Source of the DNA: Paenibacillus chibensis
GTDB lineage: Bacteria > Bacillota > Bacilli > Paenibacillales > Paenibacillaceae
DNA length: 64,000 nt
Assembly (NCBI RefSeq): GCF_004001045.1
Contig: NZ_BIMK01000018.1
Coordinates: 62,001-126,000, forward strand
Direction of reading: 5' to 3'
The position numbers and the translations under genes were made by a program. How positions within the stretch are numbered: position 1 is the stretch's first letter; each line of letters opens with the position of its first letter. The notes beneath the pieces are model-generated. The model saw nothing but the letters and a program-made list of their open reading frames with translations, made no database searches and was not told where the DNA came from. This document shows, in pieces, positions 1-8,537 of this stretch.

Positions 1-208
1 GCAGGCCGAAGGCGTCAAGCCGCCGGAAACGGGCATAATACAGCGCCGACTCGACCAGCGGCACGGCTGATGCGACCAGCAGCGCCATAAACTCAGAGTG
101 CCCTTTTTTGAGCCAGACATACAAAAGCAGCGGCAGAACCCCGTTCAAAAACAGAGTCAACGCCACTGACATGATTCCCGGACGACGGGAAGAAATGGAG
201 GAAGACAT
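1..208 (-). CDS. Membrane protein, VC0807-like, 3' end cut by window edge
   Basis: Only the first 69 codons are inside the window; the gene runs off the left edge. The start is the ATG at 208-206. The translation opens with a short Ser/Arg-rich stretch, then a hydrophobic segment (about residues 14-30, containing NGVLPLLLYVWL), a short polar loop (KKGHSEF) and a second hydrophobic stretch ending in ESALYYARFRRLDAFGL. This loop-helix pattern resembles the N-terminus of VC0807-family integral membrane proteins, which have no firmly assigned role. It lies on the same strand as the TetR gene upstream of it (stop at 323) but about 115 bp away, so it may be a separate unit. The family call rests on memory of the motif and the fragment is short. 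Confidence 0.5.
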   Translation of the reverse strand, partial: MSSSISSRRPGIMSVALTLFLNGVLPLLLYVWLKKGHSEFMALLVASAVPLVESALYYARFRRLDAFGL

Positions 209-322
209 ACATCACCCGCAAAATGGATTTTTTTACAAGCCAATATCATCCTCAGTATAGCTTCCCGCAGGTCCGGTTGTATAGAGTGTTTGCCCGTTAA
301 AGGCGGTATTTCCACCCGTTTT

Positions 323-919
323 TTATTTTAGCGAATGAATCAGCAGGCCGAAAATATCCTCCGTCGGGATGGCTCCTTCGGTTTCCTGCATAATGGTGTT
401 CCGTACCCGCAGTCCATAGGTGAACACCATATACATGGAAGCCATGTGGCCTGCGTCGATCTCCGGCGGAATGGCCCCCTTCTGCTGCCCGGTTGTGATC
501 CAGGCTGTTGCGGTCTGCAGCGAATATTGATATACCTCACGCAGCACATCGGCTACCTTGGGATTGTCGACCTGACTTAAGAGATACGTGAATATTTTAT
601 TGGATACCTGCTCCTTATCGGTGCTGGACGTCATCCCTTCGCTAATGGATTGGACCGGCATCCGGGCATCGCGCTCCGCAGATTGGGTGACAGCCTGCAG
701 AAAGCGGGCGTTCATCGTTTCCATTTTCGATTTCAAAATCATGCCGAACAGTTCATCCTTGCCCGAAACATAGTGATAAATCGCTCCCTTGGACAATCCC
801 GATGAAGTGATGATGTCCTGCAGCGTCGTCTGGCGGCAGCCCTTCTCCTTGATCAATTGCTCGGCGGCGTCCAAAATCTGCTGCAGGCTTGAGCTCGCGG
901 TGTGACCACTGTCGTTCAT
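323..919 (-). CDS. TetR/AcrR family transcriptional regulator
   Basis: This is a 198-residue one-component repressor. Residues about 12-58 form a TetR helix-turn-helix: ILDAAEQLIKEKGCRQTTLQ, then DIITSSGLSKGAIYHYVSGK. The rest is a variable helical ligand-binding and dimerisation domain. The ATG at 919 is preceded by AGGAGGTACCTT, which fixes the start. A 13-bp near-palindrome lies 42 bp upstream (961-973). Close variants of it precede both genes further upstream on this strand, a CcdC-like membrane protein and a CPBP protease, so the protein probably represses itself and both neighbours. The inducer is unknown. Family confidence is high; the target assignment is inference from the shared operators. 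Confidence 0.92.
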   Translation of the reverse strand: MNDSGHTASSSLQQILDAAEQLIKEKGCRQTTLQDIITSSGLSKGAIYHYVSGKDELFGMILKSKMETMNARFLQAVTQSAERDARMPVQSISEGMTSSTDKEQVSNKIFTYLLSQVDNPKVADVLREVYQYSLQTATAWITTGQQKGAIPPEIDAGHMASMYMVFTYGLRVRNTIMQETEGAIPTEDIFGLLIHSLK

Positions 920-960
920 AAGGTACCTCCTGTAGTACGTCTGTTATCCCTCTATTATAT

Positions 961-973
961 ACCAACCGTCGGT
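961..973 (-). promoter_or_regulatory. Probable TetR operator O1, upstream of the tetR gene
   Basis: On the minus strand this reads ACCGACGGTTGGT, a 13-bp near-palindrome 42 bp before the TetR start codon. It differs at one base from the site at 2597-2609 and fits the consensus ACCGRCKRYYGGT shared by four sites in this module. Autoregulation is inferred. Confidence 0.65.
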
Positions 974-977
974 CTGT

Positions 978-1520
978 TCAAGCGATACGGGTAGGCTGGC
1001 TTGCAGAAACGGATGTTCCGCGGTTCAGCATGCGTTTATATTGAATATACATGCCCAGGCGCCATACGAATGTAAAAACAACCAATACCAAGATGTATTC
1101 CGCCAGCATCAGCTCGATATCCGGACGGTGCTGCGCATCCAGGATGGGATGACTATGGAATACTTTATTGCGGATCACATAACGGACATATGGCAGACCG
1201 AACAGGAACAGATAAAATAATGCGTTGAACTTGAATCGGATCTGTCCGCTCTCTGTTCGCACGAACCGGCTGGTCAAAAGGTACGGAACCGCCACAAGCA
1301 CGCCCAGTCCGAGCGTCCAGCCCACCTGCTCCAGCGTTCCCCGGCTGCCTACGCAGTACATGATCCAGGGCAGTGGAGCAAACAGCATCCAGTCCCCCAG
1401 CAGAAGCCGCAAGCCGTTTCCTTTTACCGGACGCCGGGTCTGCATGAACTGCCGCAGCGTCATCCAAATAATAAGCGCCCATACGCCGTAACCAATTAAA
1501 TCCCATTGATGCTGTGTCAT
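978..1520 (-). CDS. CcdC-like (DUF1453) integral membrane protein
   Basis: This is a 180-residue polytopic membrane protein. The ATG at 1520 is chosen because AAAGGAG sits 10 bases upstream; a TTG three codons earlier is less likely. Hydrophobic segments occur near residues 8-22, 42-60, 68-84, 102-120 and 140-160. A conserved-looking RRPVKGNGLRLLLGDW stretch follows the first helix, as in CcdC-type proteins, where an arginine/glycine loop follows helix 1. CcdC relatives are linked to cytochrome c maturation in Bacillus, but paralogues beside TetR genes are common and have no assigned role. The gene lies between the CPBP protease and the TetR regulator on the same strand, with its own operator at 1566-1578. 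The family call is moderate and the function unknown. Confidence 0.6.
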   Translation of the reverse strand: MTQHQWDLIGYGVWALIIWMTLRQFMQTRRPVKGNGLRLLLGDWMLFAPLPWIMYCVGSRGTLEQVGWTLGLGVLVAVPYLLTSRFVRTESGQIRFKFNALFYLFLFGLPYVRYVIRNKVFHSHPILDAQHRPDIELMLAEYILVLVVFTFVWRLGMYIQYKRMLNRGTSVSASQPTRIA

Positions 1521-1562
1521 TTGTATCAAGCTCCTTTAATTTTAAAATATCTTTTTAACACT

Positions 1563-1581
1563 CAAACCGGCTGCCGGTTTG
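1563..1581 (-). promoter_or_regulatory. Probable TetR operator O2, upstream of the CcdC-like gene
   Basis: A perfect 19-bp palindrome, CAAACCGGC-T-GCCGGTTTG, lies in the 76-bp gap between the CPBP gene and the CcdC-like gene. Its core (1566-1578, ACCGGCTGCCGGT) fits the ACCGRCKRYYGGT consensus of the module. Its position 43-61 bp before the start codon suits repression. Confidence 0.7.
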
Positions 1582-1596
1582 TTTAGACTGTAAAAA

Positions 1597-2556
1597 TCAA
1601 TCCGCTTTCTTGCTCCACAACGCCGCCTTCAGATGGTCCGCCGGAGCCAGCACTCCCTTGCCGCGGTATACGAAGCCTGCGATCAATATGATGGCTCCAA
1701 TCAGAATCACCTGCTGCAGCAGTTTGTCGGTTTCCAGCAGGCCCCGGTGGAAGCTGACCAGGCTAATGCTGTAATCATTGTTGAACAGAACATCAAGCAG
1801 CAGGTTATGAAAAGCATGAACAGCGGTGGACACGAGCAGGGAACCGCTTTTTAGATACACATAAGCGTAACCTACACCTCCAATAAAATGGATGGCGAGC
1901 GAAACGGGGTCGAAGCCTTTGGTCGGAATATGTGTCAGCGAGAACAGGAAGGATGACAGCAGAATTATCCCCGCCGGACCGATGGCGTGCATGACCCTGA
2001 ACATATAAGCGCGATTCAGCACTTCTTCCTGCATCACGCCAATAAACCAGCCGAGCGCGCCGTACAGCAGCAAGAGAACAAACGAACCGTTCCCCAATTT
2101 GCTCCATAAAAATTCGGCCTGAACCGCCTTATCGATCCCTGCGCCCCAGGTGAACAGCACCGCCAAAACCGCTGATGCCGCAAGGCCTGCGAGCAGGAAC
2201 CTGCCGTCCTTCCCCGTCAGCCTCCAGCCAAAATACAGCGGATGGCCTCCATCTTTCCACCGGGATGTGAGCATCACGGTCGCGCTCAGCAGGATGCCCA
2301 CCACGATGTTCATCGAAGCGAGAAACCCGTAATCGTCGGATACCCGGCCGATCACGCCCATCCAGACAAGAATGCCCAGAAAAGTGTACATGACACCAAA
2401 ATAGATGAGCAGCATTGTGCCGATTTTGAGGCTGGCGCGCATGGCACCGCTTCTAAGAATTAAGGGGCGCCGAGGCGCTTGAGAATGGGCGAAATCGCCT
2501 GATGCGTTGTACTCGGTCTCCGGCTCTCCTGCCGTAGATTGCAGCAATTCGTTCAT
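1597..2556 (-). CDS. CPBP family intramembrane glutamic metalloprotease
   Basis: This is a 319-residue multi-pass membrane protein with about eight hydrophobic segments. The CPBP (CAAX protease and bacteriocin-processing) signature is present. Motif 1 is EEVLNR (EExxxR) at about residues 177-182, motif 2 is FSLTHIP with the metal-binding His, and motif 3 is VHAFHN near residues 247-252. In this family the glutamates and histidines form an intramembrane active site. Members are linked to prenyl-protein processing, bacteriocin self-immunity and stress responses. The start at 2556 follows AAAGGAG with a long spacer. Two TetR operators (2597-2609 and 2629-2641) lie just upstream, making this the first gene of a repressor-controlled module. 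The substrate is unknown. Confidence 0.88.
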   Translation of the reverse strand: MNELLQSTAGEPETEYNASGDFAHSQAPRRPLILRSGAMRASLKIGTMLLIYFGVMYTFLGILVWMGVIGRVSDDYGFLASMNIVVGILLSATVMLTSRWKDGGHPLYFGWRLTGKDGRFLLAGLAASAVLAVLFTWGAGIDKAVQAEFLWSKLGNGSFVLLLLYGALGWFIGVMQEEVLNRAYMFRVMHAIGPAGIILLSSFLFSLTHIPTKGFDPVSLAIHFIGGVGYAYVYLKSGSLLVSTAVHAFHNLLLDVLFNNDYSISLVSFHRGLLETDKLLQQVILIGAIILIAGFVYRGKGVLAPADHLKAALWSKKAD

Positions 2557-2596
2557 GGTTTGAATTTACACTCCTTTGATGATATCCGACGCCCAT

Positions 2597-2644
2597 ACCG
2601 ACGGTCGGTTTATGATCTAATCATACATACCGACTACCGGTATG
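2597..2644 (-). promoter_or_regulatory. Pair of TetR operators O3/O4 upstream of the CPBP gene
   Basis: Two palindromic sites lie 41-88 bp before the CPBP start codon. O3 at 2597-2609 is ACCGAC-G-GTCGGT. O4 at 2626-2644 is CATACCG-ACTAC-CGGTATG, with the 13-bp core at 2629-2641. Both cores fit ACCGRCKRYYGGT, seen again before the CcdC-like gene and the tetR gene. Centre-to-centre spacing is 32 bp, about three helical turns, so cooperative binding is possible. Confidence 0.72.
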
Positions 2645-2780
2645 TCAATGGGCTTCATCTTTTTTTTCCTGACGGGGAAAAGCGGCAGGTTATCCCTCTT
2701 CGGGCGGCTGCCCAGCCAATGGTTTACGCTTATCAGCGATTTCGCGATATGATGACCCTCGCAGCCGATGGTCTCCCAAC

Positions 2781-2833
2781 ACAAAAACCCGCCTCTACGC
2801 ATAGAGACGGGGGAATCTGCGGTACACCTCTAA
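2781..2833 (-). promoter_or_regulatory. T-box-like antiterminator/terminator without an evident target gene
   Basis: On the minus strand the sequence begins TTAGAGGTGTACCGCAG, close to the T-box hallmark AGGGTGGNACCGCG but one G short in the TGG bulge. A CCGTCTCTA block follows, then TAGAGGCGGG and a T-run. TAGAG at 2828-2832 can pair with CTCTA (antiterminator), while the same CTCTA pairs with the later TAGAG in a terminator hairpin (stem 2788-2811, T-tract 2782-2786). Such mutually exclusive pairing is the T-box architecture. No typical stem I or specifier loop was recognised in 2834-2983, and the next gene on this strand encodes a CPBP protease, not a synthetase or transporter. It may be a decayed T-box, or simply the copA terminator. 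Apart from O3/O4, nothing else was found in 2645-2983. Confidence 0.4.
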
Positions 2834-2983
2834 TATATATTCAGCATGATATGGCCTCGTTGATGGCTGGCCACCATCGTTTTCTGTAACACAGAGGAAC
2901 CCCTAGGCAACCTTTTCATAGACGGGTCCAACGCGGAAGGCGCTGCCGCTTCAATCCATATCCATGTATTGCATGACCATCCA

Positions 2984-5425
2984 TTAAAGCTTCACCCGCT
3001 GCAAACGCAGCGCATTCAGCACGACCGAGACCGAACTGAATGCCATCGCAGCCCCGGCCAGCCACGGCGCAAGAAAGCCGATGGCGGCAATCGGAATGCC
3101 GACGGTGTTGTAGGCCAGCGCCCAGAACAGATTCTGCTTGATGTTGCCCATCGTGCGGCGGCTCATCAGGATCGCGTCGGCAATGGCGTTCAGATCGCCG
3201 CGCATGAGCGTCACGTCCGCCGCCTCCATGGCGACATCTGTGCCGGTGCCGATTGCCATCCCGATATCGGCCGTCGCCAAAGCCGGTGCGTCGTTAATGC
3301 CGTCGCCGACCATAGCCACTTTGCGGCCGGTCTGCTGCAGCTTCTTCACTTCCTCGGCCTTGCCCTCCGGCAGCACCTCTGCAAGCACCTGCTGAATGCC
3401 GGCCTGGGCGGCGATGGCTTGCGCCGTGCGTTCGTTGTCACCGGTCATCATGATGACCTGTATGCCCATATCCTGCAGCCGGGACACGGCGTCGCGGGAC
3501 GTCTCCTTGATCGTATCCGCGACGGCGACCATGCCGGCATACTTACCGTCGACCGCAACGAGCATCGCCGTTTTGCCGGCGTCCTCCAGCTGTCTCATCG
3601 CGGCCAGGGCCGCTTCCACGGGAACGCCGCGCTCGGCCATCAGCTTACGCGTGCCTACAAGCACTAACCGCCCGTCCACTCTGGCGGATACGCCATGCCC
3701 TGGCAGGTTCTCAAAATCCTTCGCTTCCGGCAGCGGCAGCGCCTTGCTCCGTTCGAGCGCACCCGCCACGATCGCTTCAGCGAGCGGATGCTCCGACTGG
3801 CGCTCCACGGCCGCCACCGTGCGCAGCAGGGACTGCTCCGTCATCAGCGGAGCCGGGATGACGTCCGTCAGTACCGGCTTCCCGCTTGTAACGGTCCCGG
3901 TCTTGTCGAGCACGACGACCTCGATCGCCTGGGCCGACTCCAAATGCTCGCCGCCCTTGAACAGGATGCCGAACTCTGCGGCGCGGCCCGAGCCTGCCAT
4001 AATGGAGGTCGGCGTCGCGAGTCCAAGCGCGCACGGACAAGCGATGACGAGAACGGCAATGGCCTTCTTCAGCGCTGAGGCGAACTGTCCCGGCTCCACG
4101 CCGAAATACCAGACCAGGAACGTCACGAGCGCAATCCCGACGACAATCGGGACGAATATGCCGGAGATCACGTCGGCGATCCGCTGAATCGGCGCCTTTG
4201 ACCCTTGCGCTTCCTCCACCACCTTGATGATTTGCGCGAGCGCCGTTTCGCTGCCGACCTTGGTCGCCTGGATGCGCAGCATGCCGTTTTTGTTCAGCGT
4301 CGCGCCAACGACGGCATCTCCCTCCCGCTTCTCGACAGGCAGGCTTTCGCCGGTCAGCATGGACTCGTCCACGGAAGAAAGCCCTTGAACGACCCTGCCG
4401 TCCACCGGAATTTTCTCGCCCGGCTTCACGATGACGATGTCGCCCGCCTCCACATCCTCTACCGGAATGCTGATCTCTTGGCCGCCGCGCAGCACAAGCG
4501 CCGTCTTCGCCTGCAGCCCCATCAGGCTCTTGATCGCTTCGGAGGAGCGCCCTTTGGCCAGCGCCTCGAACCATTTGCCTACCAGAATCAGCGTGATCAG
4601 GATGCTGCTTGTCTCATAGTACATTTCCACCGGATGATGCTGATGTGCGCCGATGGATCGAATTGTGAGGTACAGGCTGTAAAAATACGCAGCCGATGTA
4701 CCCAGAGCAACCAGCACGTCCATATTGGCACTCTTGTTGCGCAGCGCTTTGTAGGCGCCTACGTAGAACTGGCCGCCGATCACAAACTGCACCGGCGTGG
4801 CCAGAACCAGCTGGAACCAGGGATTCATGAACAGCGAAGGTACCGGAATCCAGGAAGTGAAGGAAAAGTGCCCGACCATCGCCCACAGCAGCGGCAGCGA
4901 AAGGATCGCCGCCATCATCCATTTGAAGCGCTTATGGTTGATCTCCTGCCTGCGCAGCTCGGCGCTATTCCTGGCTTCCTGCTTTGGCAGCGCCTTGTAG
5001 CCAAGCTGCTCCACCTTTTTCATCATATCTTTAACGGTTATCATGCCTGCGGCATATTCCACATGCGCGGTTTCGAGCGCCAGGTTGACGTTGGCCTGCG
5101 ACACGCCGGGCATTCTGCTCAGCCCCTTCTCGATCCGCGTAGCGCAAGCCGCGCAGGTCATACCGGTAATATCAAAATCCATCGTTTCCTTGATCGTGCC
5201 ATAGCCGAGTGACTCGATTTTTTCTTCCATTTTCCGCAGATCCGACTGCTTCGGATCGTACGTGACGGTAGCCTGCTCCAACGCCAGATTGACGTTGGCT
5301 TTATGAACGCCTTCCATGCGGCTCAAGCCTTTTTCAATCCGTGTCGCGCAGGCTGCACACGTCATGCCGGTGATCTGCAGCGTAGCCTGATGCTCGTTCT
5401 CCCGGTTACCCGCATTCTGTTCCAT
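2984..5425 (-). CDS. copA: Copper-translocating P1B-type ATPase CopA
   Basis: This is an 813-residue Cu(I) efflux pump of the cytoplasmic membrane. Two N-terminal heavy-metal-associated domains carry MTCAAC at about residues 21-26 and 89-94. The membrane part includes the ion-binding CPC in [12 protein letters not shown]. The actuator carries TGES, the phosphorylation site is DKTGT, and the nucleotide/hinge region has SEHPLA and [10 protein letters not shown]. The ATG at 5425 is preceded by AAAGGAG. An upstream in-frame ATG at 5527 lies beyond the CsoR operator and lacks a ribosome binding site, so it was rejected. copA follows copZ and csoR on the same strand. A hairpin separates it from copZ, and it has its own CsoR operator (5449-5465), so it can be induced by copper independently. 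Confidence 0.97.
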   Translation of the reverse strand: MEQNAGNRENEHQATLQITGMTCAACATRIEKGLSRMEGVHKANVNLALEQATVTYDPKQSDLRKMEEKIESLGYGTIKETMDFDITGMTCAACATRIEKGLSRMPGVSQANVNLALETAHVEYAAGMITVKDMMKKVEQLGYKALPKQEARNSAELRRQEINHKRFKWMMAAILSLPLLWAMVGHFSFTSWIPVPSLFMNPWFQLVLATPVQFVIGGQFYVGAYKALRNKSANMDVLVALGTSAAYFYSLYLTIRSIGAHQHHPVEMYYETSSILITLILVGKWFEALAKGRSSEAIKSLMGLQAKTALVLRGGQEISIPVEDVEAGDIVIVKPGEKIPVDGRVVQGLSSVDESMLTGESLPVEKREGDAVVGATLNKNGMLRIQATKVGSETALAQIIKVVEEAQGSKAPIQRIADVISGIFVPIVVGIALVTFLVWYFGVEPGQFASALKKAIAVLVIACPCALGLATPTSIMAGSGRAAEFGILFKGGEHLESAQAIEVVVLDKTGTVTSGKPVLTDVIPAPLMTEQSLLRTVAAVERQSEHPLAEAIVAGALERSKALPLPEAKDFENLPGHGVSARVDGRLVLVGTRKLMAERGVPVEAALAAMRQLEDAGKTAMLVAVDGKYAGMVAVADTIKETSRDAVSRLQDMGIQVIMMTGDNERTAQAIAAQAGIQQVLAEVLPEGKAEEVKKLQQTGRKVAMVGDGINDAPALATADIGMAIGTGTDVAMEAADVTLMRGDLNAIADAILMSRRTMGNIKQNLFWALAYNTVGIPIAAIGFLAPWLAGAAMAFSSVSVVLNALRLQRVKL

Positions 5426-5448
5426 GATCTCGGCTCCTTTCCTGTCAT

Positions 5449-5465
5449 ATACCCTAATGGGGTAT
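5449..5465 (-). promoter_or_regulatory. CsoR operator upstream of copA
   Basis: ATACCC-TAATG-GGGTAT is an inverted repeat of the classical CsoR type (G/C tracts flanked by ATA/TAT) lying 24 bp upstream of the copA start. The same arms occur before csoR at 6330-6346. Copper-loaded CsoR releases such sites. Confidence 0.88.
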
Positions 5466-5575
5466 ATAAGACGAATAAGAAAAACGTCTTTCGACGCTTT
5501 TAGATGTTGTTTTTCTTGCGATATCAAGAGGGTCTGCTTCGTATCTTATTCTTTCTGGTATCTAAACGATCTATC

Positions 5576-5618
5576 TAATAAAAAGGCAGCTCGGGGCCCT
5601 GCCAGGCCCGGGGCTGCC
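5576..5618 (-). terminator. Terminator between copZ and copA
   Basis: On the minus strand a GC-rich imperfect hairpin (outer stem GGCAGC/GCTGCC, inner CGGGCC pairing) is followed by TTTTTATT. It ends the csoR-copZ transcript at least partially and explains why copA has a separate operator. Confidence 0.75.
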
Positions 5619-5661
5619 CGGTCGGTTTTCGGGATATATTTTCGCCCGGAATAAATCAGGC

Positions 5662-5862
5662 TTAGACTACATCGTAGCCCTGGTCTTCGATGGCTGCTTT
5701 AATGGCGTCGAGGCTTACTTTGTTTTCGTCATAATCCACGGTAACCTTGTTTCCTGGCAAATCGACTTTGCCGGTTGCGCCTGCGTTCTTCACGGCACCT
5801 TCAACCGCATTCACACAATGATTGCAAGACATTCCTTGAACATTCAGCGTTACGCTTTTCAT
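5662..5862 (-). CDS. copZ: Copper chaperone CopZ
   Basis: This 66-residue single heavy-metal-associated domain protein contains the Cu(I)-binding motif MSCNHC at about residues 11-16. It ends with the AIEDQGYDVV helix-strand typical of CopZ. It delivers Cu(I) to CopA and can load CsoR. AAGGAGGAATATATC precedes the ATG. It lies 66 bp downstream of csoR and upstream of copA on the same strand, the usual csoR-copZ-copA order of Bacillales. Length and motif match the family closely. Confidence 0.96.
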   Translation of the reverse strand: MKSVTLNVQGMSCNHCVNAVEGAVKNAGATGKVDLPGNKVTVDYDENKVSLDAIKAAIEDQGYDVV

Positions 5863-5928
5863 GATATATTCCTCCTTGGATTCTATAATCCCTGCTATAG
5901 CAACTTTATTTCATGCTATTTCAGGATA

Positions 5929-6285
5929 TTATTTCATTAATTTTTTTACCGTAACCAGCAATTCGTCAATCACGGCATGATCTCCGGACTCGATTCGTTC
6001 CACCACGCAGCTTCTCATATGGTTCTCAAGCAGCAGCTTGCCGACCCCGTTAAGCGCGGCCTGTATTGCGGCAATCTGGTTCAGAACATCGTCGCAGTAC
6101 GTATCTTTCTCGATCAGGCCTTTGATCCCGCGAATTTGCCCTTCGATGCGGTTCAGGCGGGTCGTGAGATTATTTTTCGTTTGCTGGGAATGATGACTAT
6201 GCCGCTCGCTGCAGCCTGCCGCGCAAGCTTCATCCCCCGTCATACTTTCCTGACCATCCGGTCCCTGATTCGTCTCAGCAATCAT
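5929..6285 (-). CDS. csoR: Copper-sensing repressor CsoR
   Basis: This 118-residue DUF156/CsoR-family all-helical repressor has Cu(I) ligands C64 (DTYCDDVL), H89 and C93 (ENHMRSC), the C-H-C fingerprint. ATG at 6285 follows AAAGGAGG and is preferred over a GTG at 6321 that has no ribosome binding site. The protein binds the two ATACCC-N5-GGGTAT operators in this cluster and lets go when loaded with copper. An unusual N-terminal extension of about 38 residues carries C21, C25, H29, H31 and H32, which looks like an extra metal-binding tail. Typical CsoR proteins are about 90-105 residues. csoR is first in the csoR-copZ-copA order and is autoregulated. Confidence 0.94.
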   Translation of the reverse strand: MIAETNQGPDGQESMTGDEACAAGCSERHSHHSQQTKNNLTTRLNRIEGQIRGIKGLIEKDTYCDDVLNQIAAIQAALNGVGKLLLENHMRSCVVERIESGDHAVIDELLVTVKKLMK

Positions 6286-6329
6286 CCCAATCCAACCTCC
6301 TTTGCTCGAAGCTACATTCACATTATACT

Positions 6330-6346
6330 ATACCCCCTGTGGGTAT
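6330..6346 (-). promoter_or_regulatory. CsoR operator upstream of csoR
   Basis: ATACCC-CCTGT-GGGTAT is an inverted repeat matching the copA operator in arms and spacing. It lies 45 bp upstream of the chosen csoR start, consistent with autoregulation of the csoR-copZ unit. Confidence 0.88.
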
Positions 6347-6587
6347 GCAAGTGATGTCTTTCAACATATTCTCTTCTTTTACCAGCCTTGAAAAAAAAGA
6401 AGCCCTTTAGAAGGAAATGTCAATTACCGAGTCGAATAATTCTCCTTATCGCCATGGGGTCACTTTGTTATTGCTTATAGAAACCGTTTCACTTATATTG
6501 ATTTAGCGCGCCCTTTTCCATACATATATTCATTATACCCACGGGCTCCAGCTTCAGAATACACCACGAACGACAGGAGAAGATGCC

Positions 6588-8432
6588 ATGTTAAAAAAAC
6601 ACCCTCTCATGAAATCCTGGATTTCAAAAAACATGAATGCCCTATTATTCTGCATTCTTGGCACTTTCCTGTTTTTGTTCAATATAAGCCATCTGAGCCT
6701 GCATTATGCAGCGGATCAATGGGAGCTGCTGGGCTCCATGTTTGCGGCATCTTTGATCCTCTACTTCTATACATTTCAGATCCCTCCTGAAGGCAGCAAG
6801 CAGTCGATGGATTCGGCCGTTTATCTGGCCTGCCTGTTTATTTTCGGCATGTCCGCGGCACTTGCGCTCCTGCTGCTGAGCTCACTCATTTTTGCTGCAT
6901 GCGAGCGGAAAGTATCGTGGTGGAAGCATCTCACCAACTTTTCCATATACACCATCATGATCAGCGGCGCAGGGGCCGTGTTCCAAGGGCTCGGCGGACA
7001 GCTCGGACAGCTGCAAAACGTGCATCTGCCGTCTTATGTAGGCGCTCTGATCGTTTATTTTACCCTGAACGTTCTTTGCATAGCGATCTATTATTACATG
7101 ATCGACCGGAGCGATATTTACCGTATGCTCAAGGGACTGCTGCAGGAGTCCATACTGGTCTACTTTTGCATCCTGATTCTATCGTTAGTGCTCACCATTC
7201 TGATCGTCAATAACGGCATCACCGGACTGGTTCTGTTCCTCGGGATCAGCATATTTTTATCCCATCTGTTCAAAAAGCTCTTCGAGATGTATCTGCAGCT
7301 GCAGGAGCGTGCCATACGCGATCAGCGGACGGGTCTGTACAATCACAGCTATTTTGAGAACCTTCTCGAAAAAGAGATCAAGTTCGCCCGCAGCGAAGGC
7401 GCGCCGCTGTCACTCGCGATGATCGATATTGACGATTTCAAGCGCTACAACGACCATTTCGGCCATTTGCAGGGCGACAAGCTGCTTGGGTTGTTAGGCT
7501 CGATCCTTAAGGAAACGGCAGCTCAGGCCGGCATAACGGCTTCCCGTTACGGAGGCGAGGAATTCACGCTGCTGATGCCCGGCTATAATGAACATGAGGC
7601 TCTGCTGCTCGTCAACGCCCTTCGCAAAAAGGTGAATGATACCCCCTTTGAGGGCGTGGAGGTTTTACCGCATGCTTGCCTTTCCTTCTCCGCAGGCATC
7701 TCCAGCTACCACATCGATATTCATGACAAATCCCAGCTTGTGCTGCAGGCCGATCAAGCGCTCTATGACGCCAAGAAGCAGGGCAAAAATATCGCCTATA
7801 TCTACGGCAGCTCCGTGCCGATGGAGCAGGAGCTCGAAATCGCCCAGGATGTGCGCGACATCGAGCAGCTGTTGAAATTGTTTCTGTACAAGGATATCAA
7901 CACCTTCAAGCATTCAAAACGCGTATTCCGCTATGCGATGGACATCAGCCTTCTCTTGAAGCTGGATGGGCCTGCGCGCAGACAATTCGTTCTGGGAGCC
8001 TTAATTCATGATATCGGCAAGCTGGAGATCCCATGGGAAGTCCTCAATAAGAAAGAAGCGCTCACGCCCGAGGAGTGGCAGGCCGTCAAAAAGCATGTGA
8101 ACTGGGGCAAGGAAATGGCCATGACCAACGATAAATTCAAGGAGCTTTCCCCCTACATCGAGCTGCATCATGAACGCTTCGACGGCACGGGTTATCCTCA
8201 TGGCTACAAAGGGCCTGAAATACCGATGCTGTGCCGGATGCTGACCGTCATCGACTCCTTCGACGCCATGACCTCGGAACGCCCCTATCAGGCAACCAAA
8301 TCTTTTCAAGAGGCCATCCAGGAGCTGCGGCTTTGTTCGGGGACGCAGTTCGATCCAGAATTGGTCGAGCTGTTCATCCGCTATATTGAAGGCGAATCAG
8401 GACTTGTACCACCCTATGTAACGCTTGAATAA
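6588..8432 (+). CDS. Membrane-bound GGDEF/HD-GYP cyclic-di-GMP protein
   Basis: This 614-residue protein appears to combine synthesis and hydrolysis of cyclic di-GMP. Residues about 15-235 hold seven or eight hydrophobic segments forming a membrane sensor of unknown ligand. A GGDEF domain (about 250-405) has an intact active-site variant GGEEF near residue 322 and the metal/substrate motif DIDDFKRYNDHFGH. The C-terminal HD-GYP domain (about 425-600) has HDIGK near 473 and the hallmark HHERFDGTGYP near 526, so it should be a competent phosphodiesterase. GGAGAAGATGCC precedes the ATG. It stands alone between the copper operon and small genes, divergent from csoR, and the intergenic stretch 6347-6587 shows no other gene. 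Whether cyclase or hydrolase activity dominates cannot be read from sequence. Confidence 0.93.
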   Translation: MLKKHPLMKSWISKNMNALLFCILGTFLFLFNISHLSLHYAADQWELLGSMFAASLILYFYTFQIPPEGSKQSMDSAVYLACLFIFGMSAALALLLLSSLIFAACERKVSWWKHLTNFSIYTIMISGAGAVFQGLGGQLGQLQNVHLPSYVGALIVYFTLNVLCIAIYYYMIDRSDIYRMLKGLLQESILVYFCILILSLVLTILIVNNGITGLVLFLGISIFLSHLFKKLFEMYLQLQERAIRDQRTGLYNHSYFENLLEKEIKFARSEGAPLSLAMIDIDDFKRYNDHFGHLQGDKLLGLLGSILKETAAQAGITASRYGGEEFTLLMPGYNEHEALLLVNALRKKVNDTPFEGVEVLPHACLSFSAGISSYHIDIHDKSQLVLQADQALYDAKKQGKNIAYIYGSSVPMEQELEIAQDVRDIEQLLKLFLYKDINTFKHSKRVFRYAMDISLLLKLDGPARRQFVLGALIHDIGKLEIPWEVLNKKEALTPEEWQAVKKHVNWGKEMAMTNDKFKELSPYIELHHERFDGTGYPHGYKGPEIPMLCRMLTVIDSFDAMTSERPYQATKSFQEAIQELRLCSGTQFDPELVELFIRYIEGESGLVPPYVTLE

Positions 8433-8450
8433 TGATGAACACAAATCCAA

Positions 8451-8499
8451 AGGGGCTGCTTCGTAAGCGAGATCATCCTTCGCTTGCAAAGCAGCCCCT
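8451..8499 (+). terminator. Hairpin after the GGDEF/HD-GYP gene
   Basis: A long stem (AGGGGCTGCTT with AAAGCAGCCCCT, plus inner GTAAGCGA/TTCGCTTGC) lies 19 bp past the stop codon. There is no clean T-run, so it may act as a bidirectional mRNA end or processing barrier between convergent genes. Confidence 0.6.
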
Positions 8500-8537
8500 G
8501 TTCATTGGCTATAGAATAGGTTGTGACGGTAAGAGGT

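Noticed and set aside
2617..2802. 61-codon minus-strand frame between the TetR operators and the T-box-like element
   Set aside because: It overlaps the terminator hairpin and operator palindromes, has no convincing ribosome binding site, and the product looks random.
2893..2910. CCTAGGGGTTCC on the minus strand, similar to the first conserved block of ykkC (guanidine-I) riboswitches
   Set aside because: The other conserved blocks (GGTCCGAGAG, GGGATAAAAGCCCGGG) are missing, so the match is probably chance.
2969..5212. Long plus-strand frames inside copA
   Set aside because: They are complements of a high-GC coding region, with no ribosome binding site and no domain; copA motifs on the minus strand are unambiguous.
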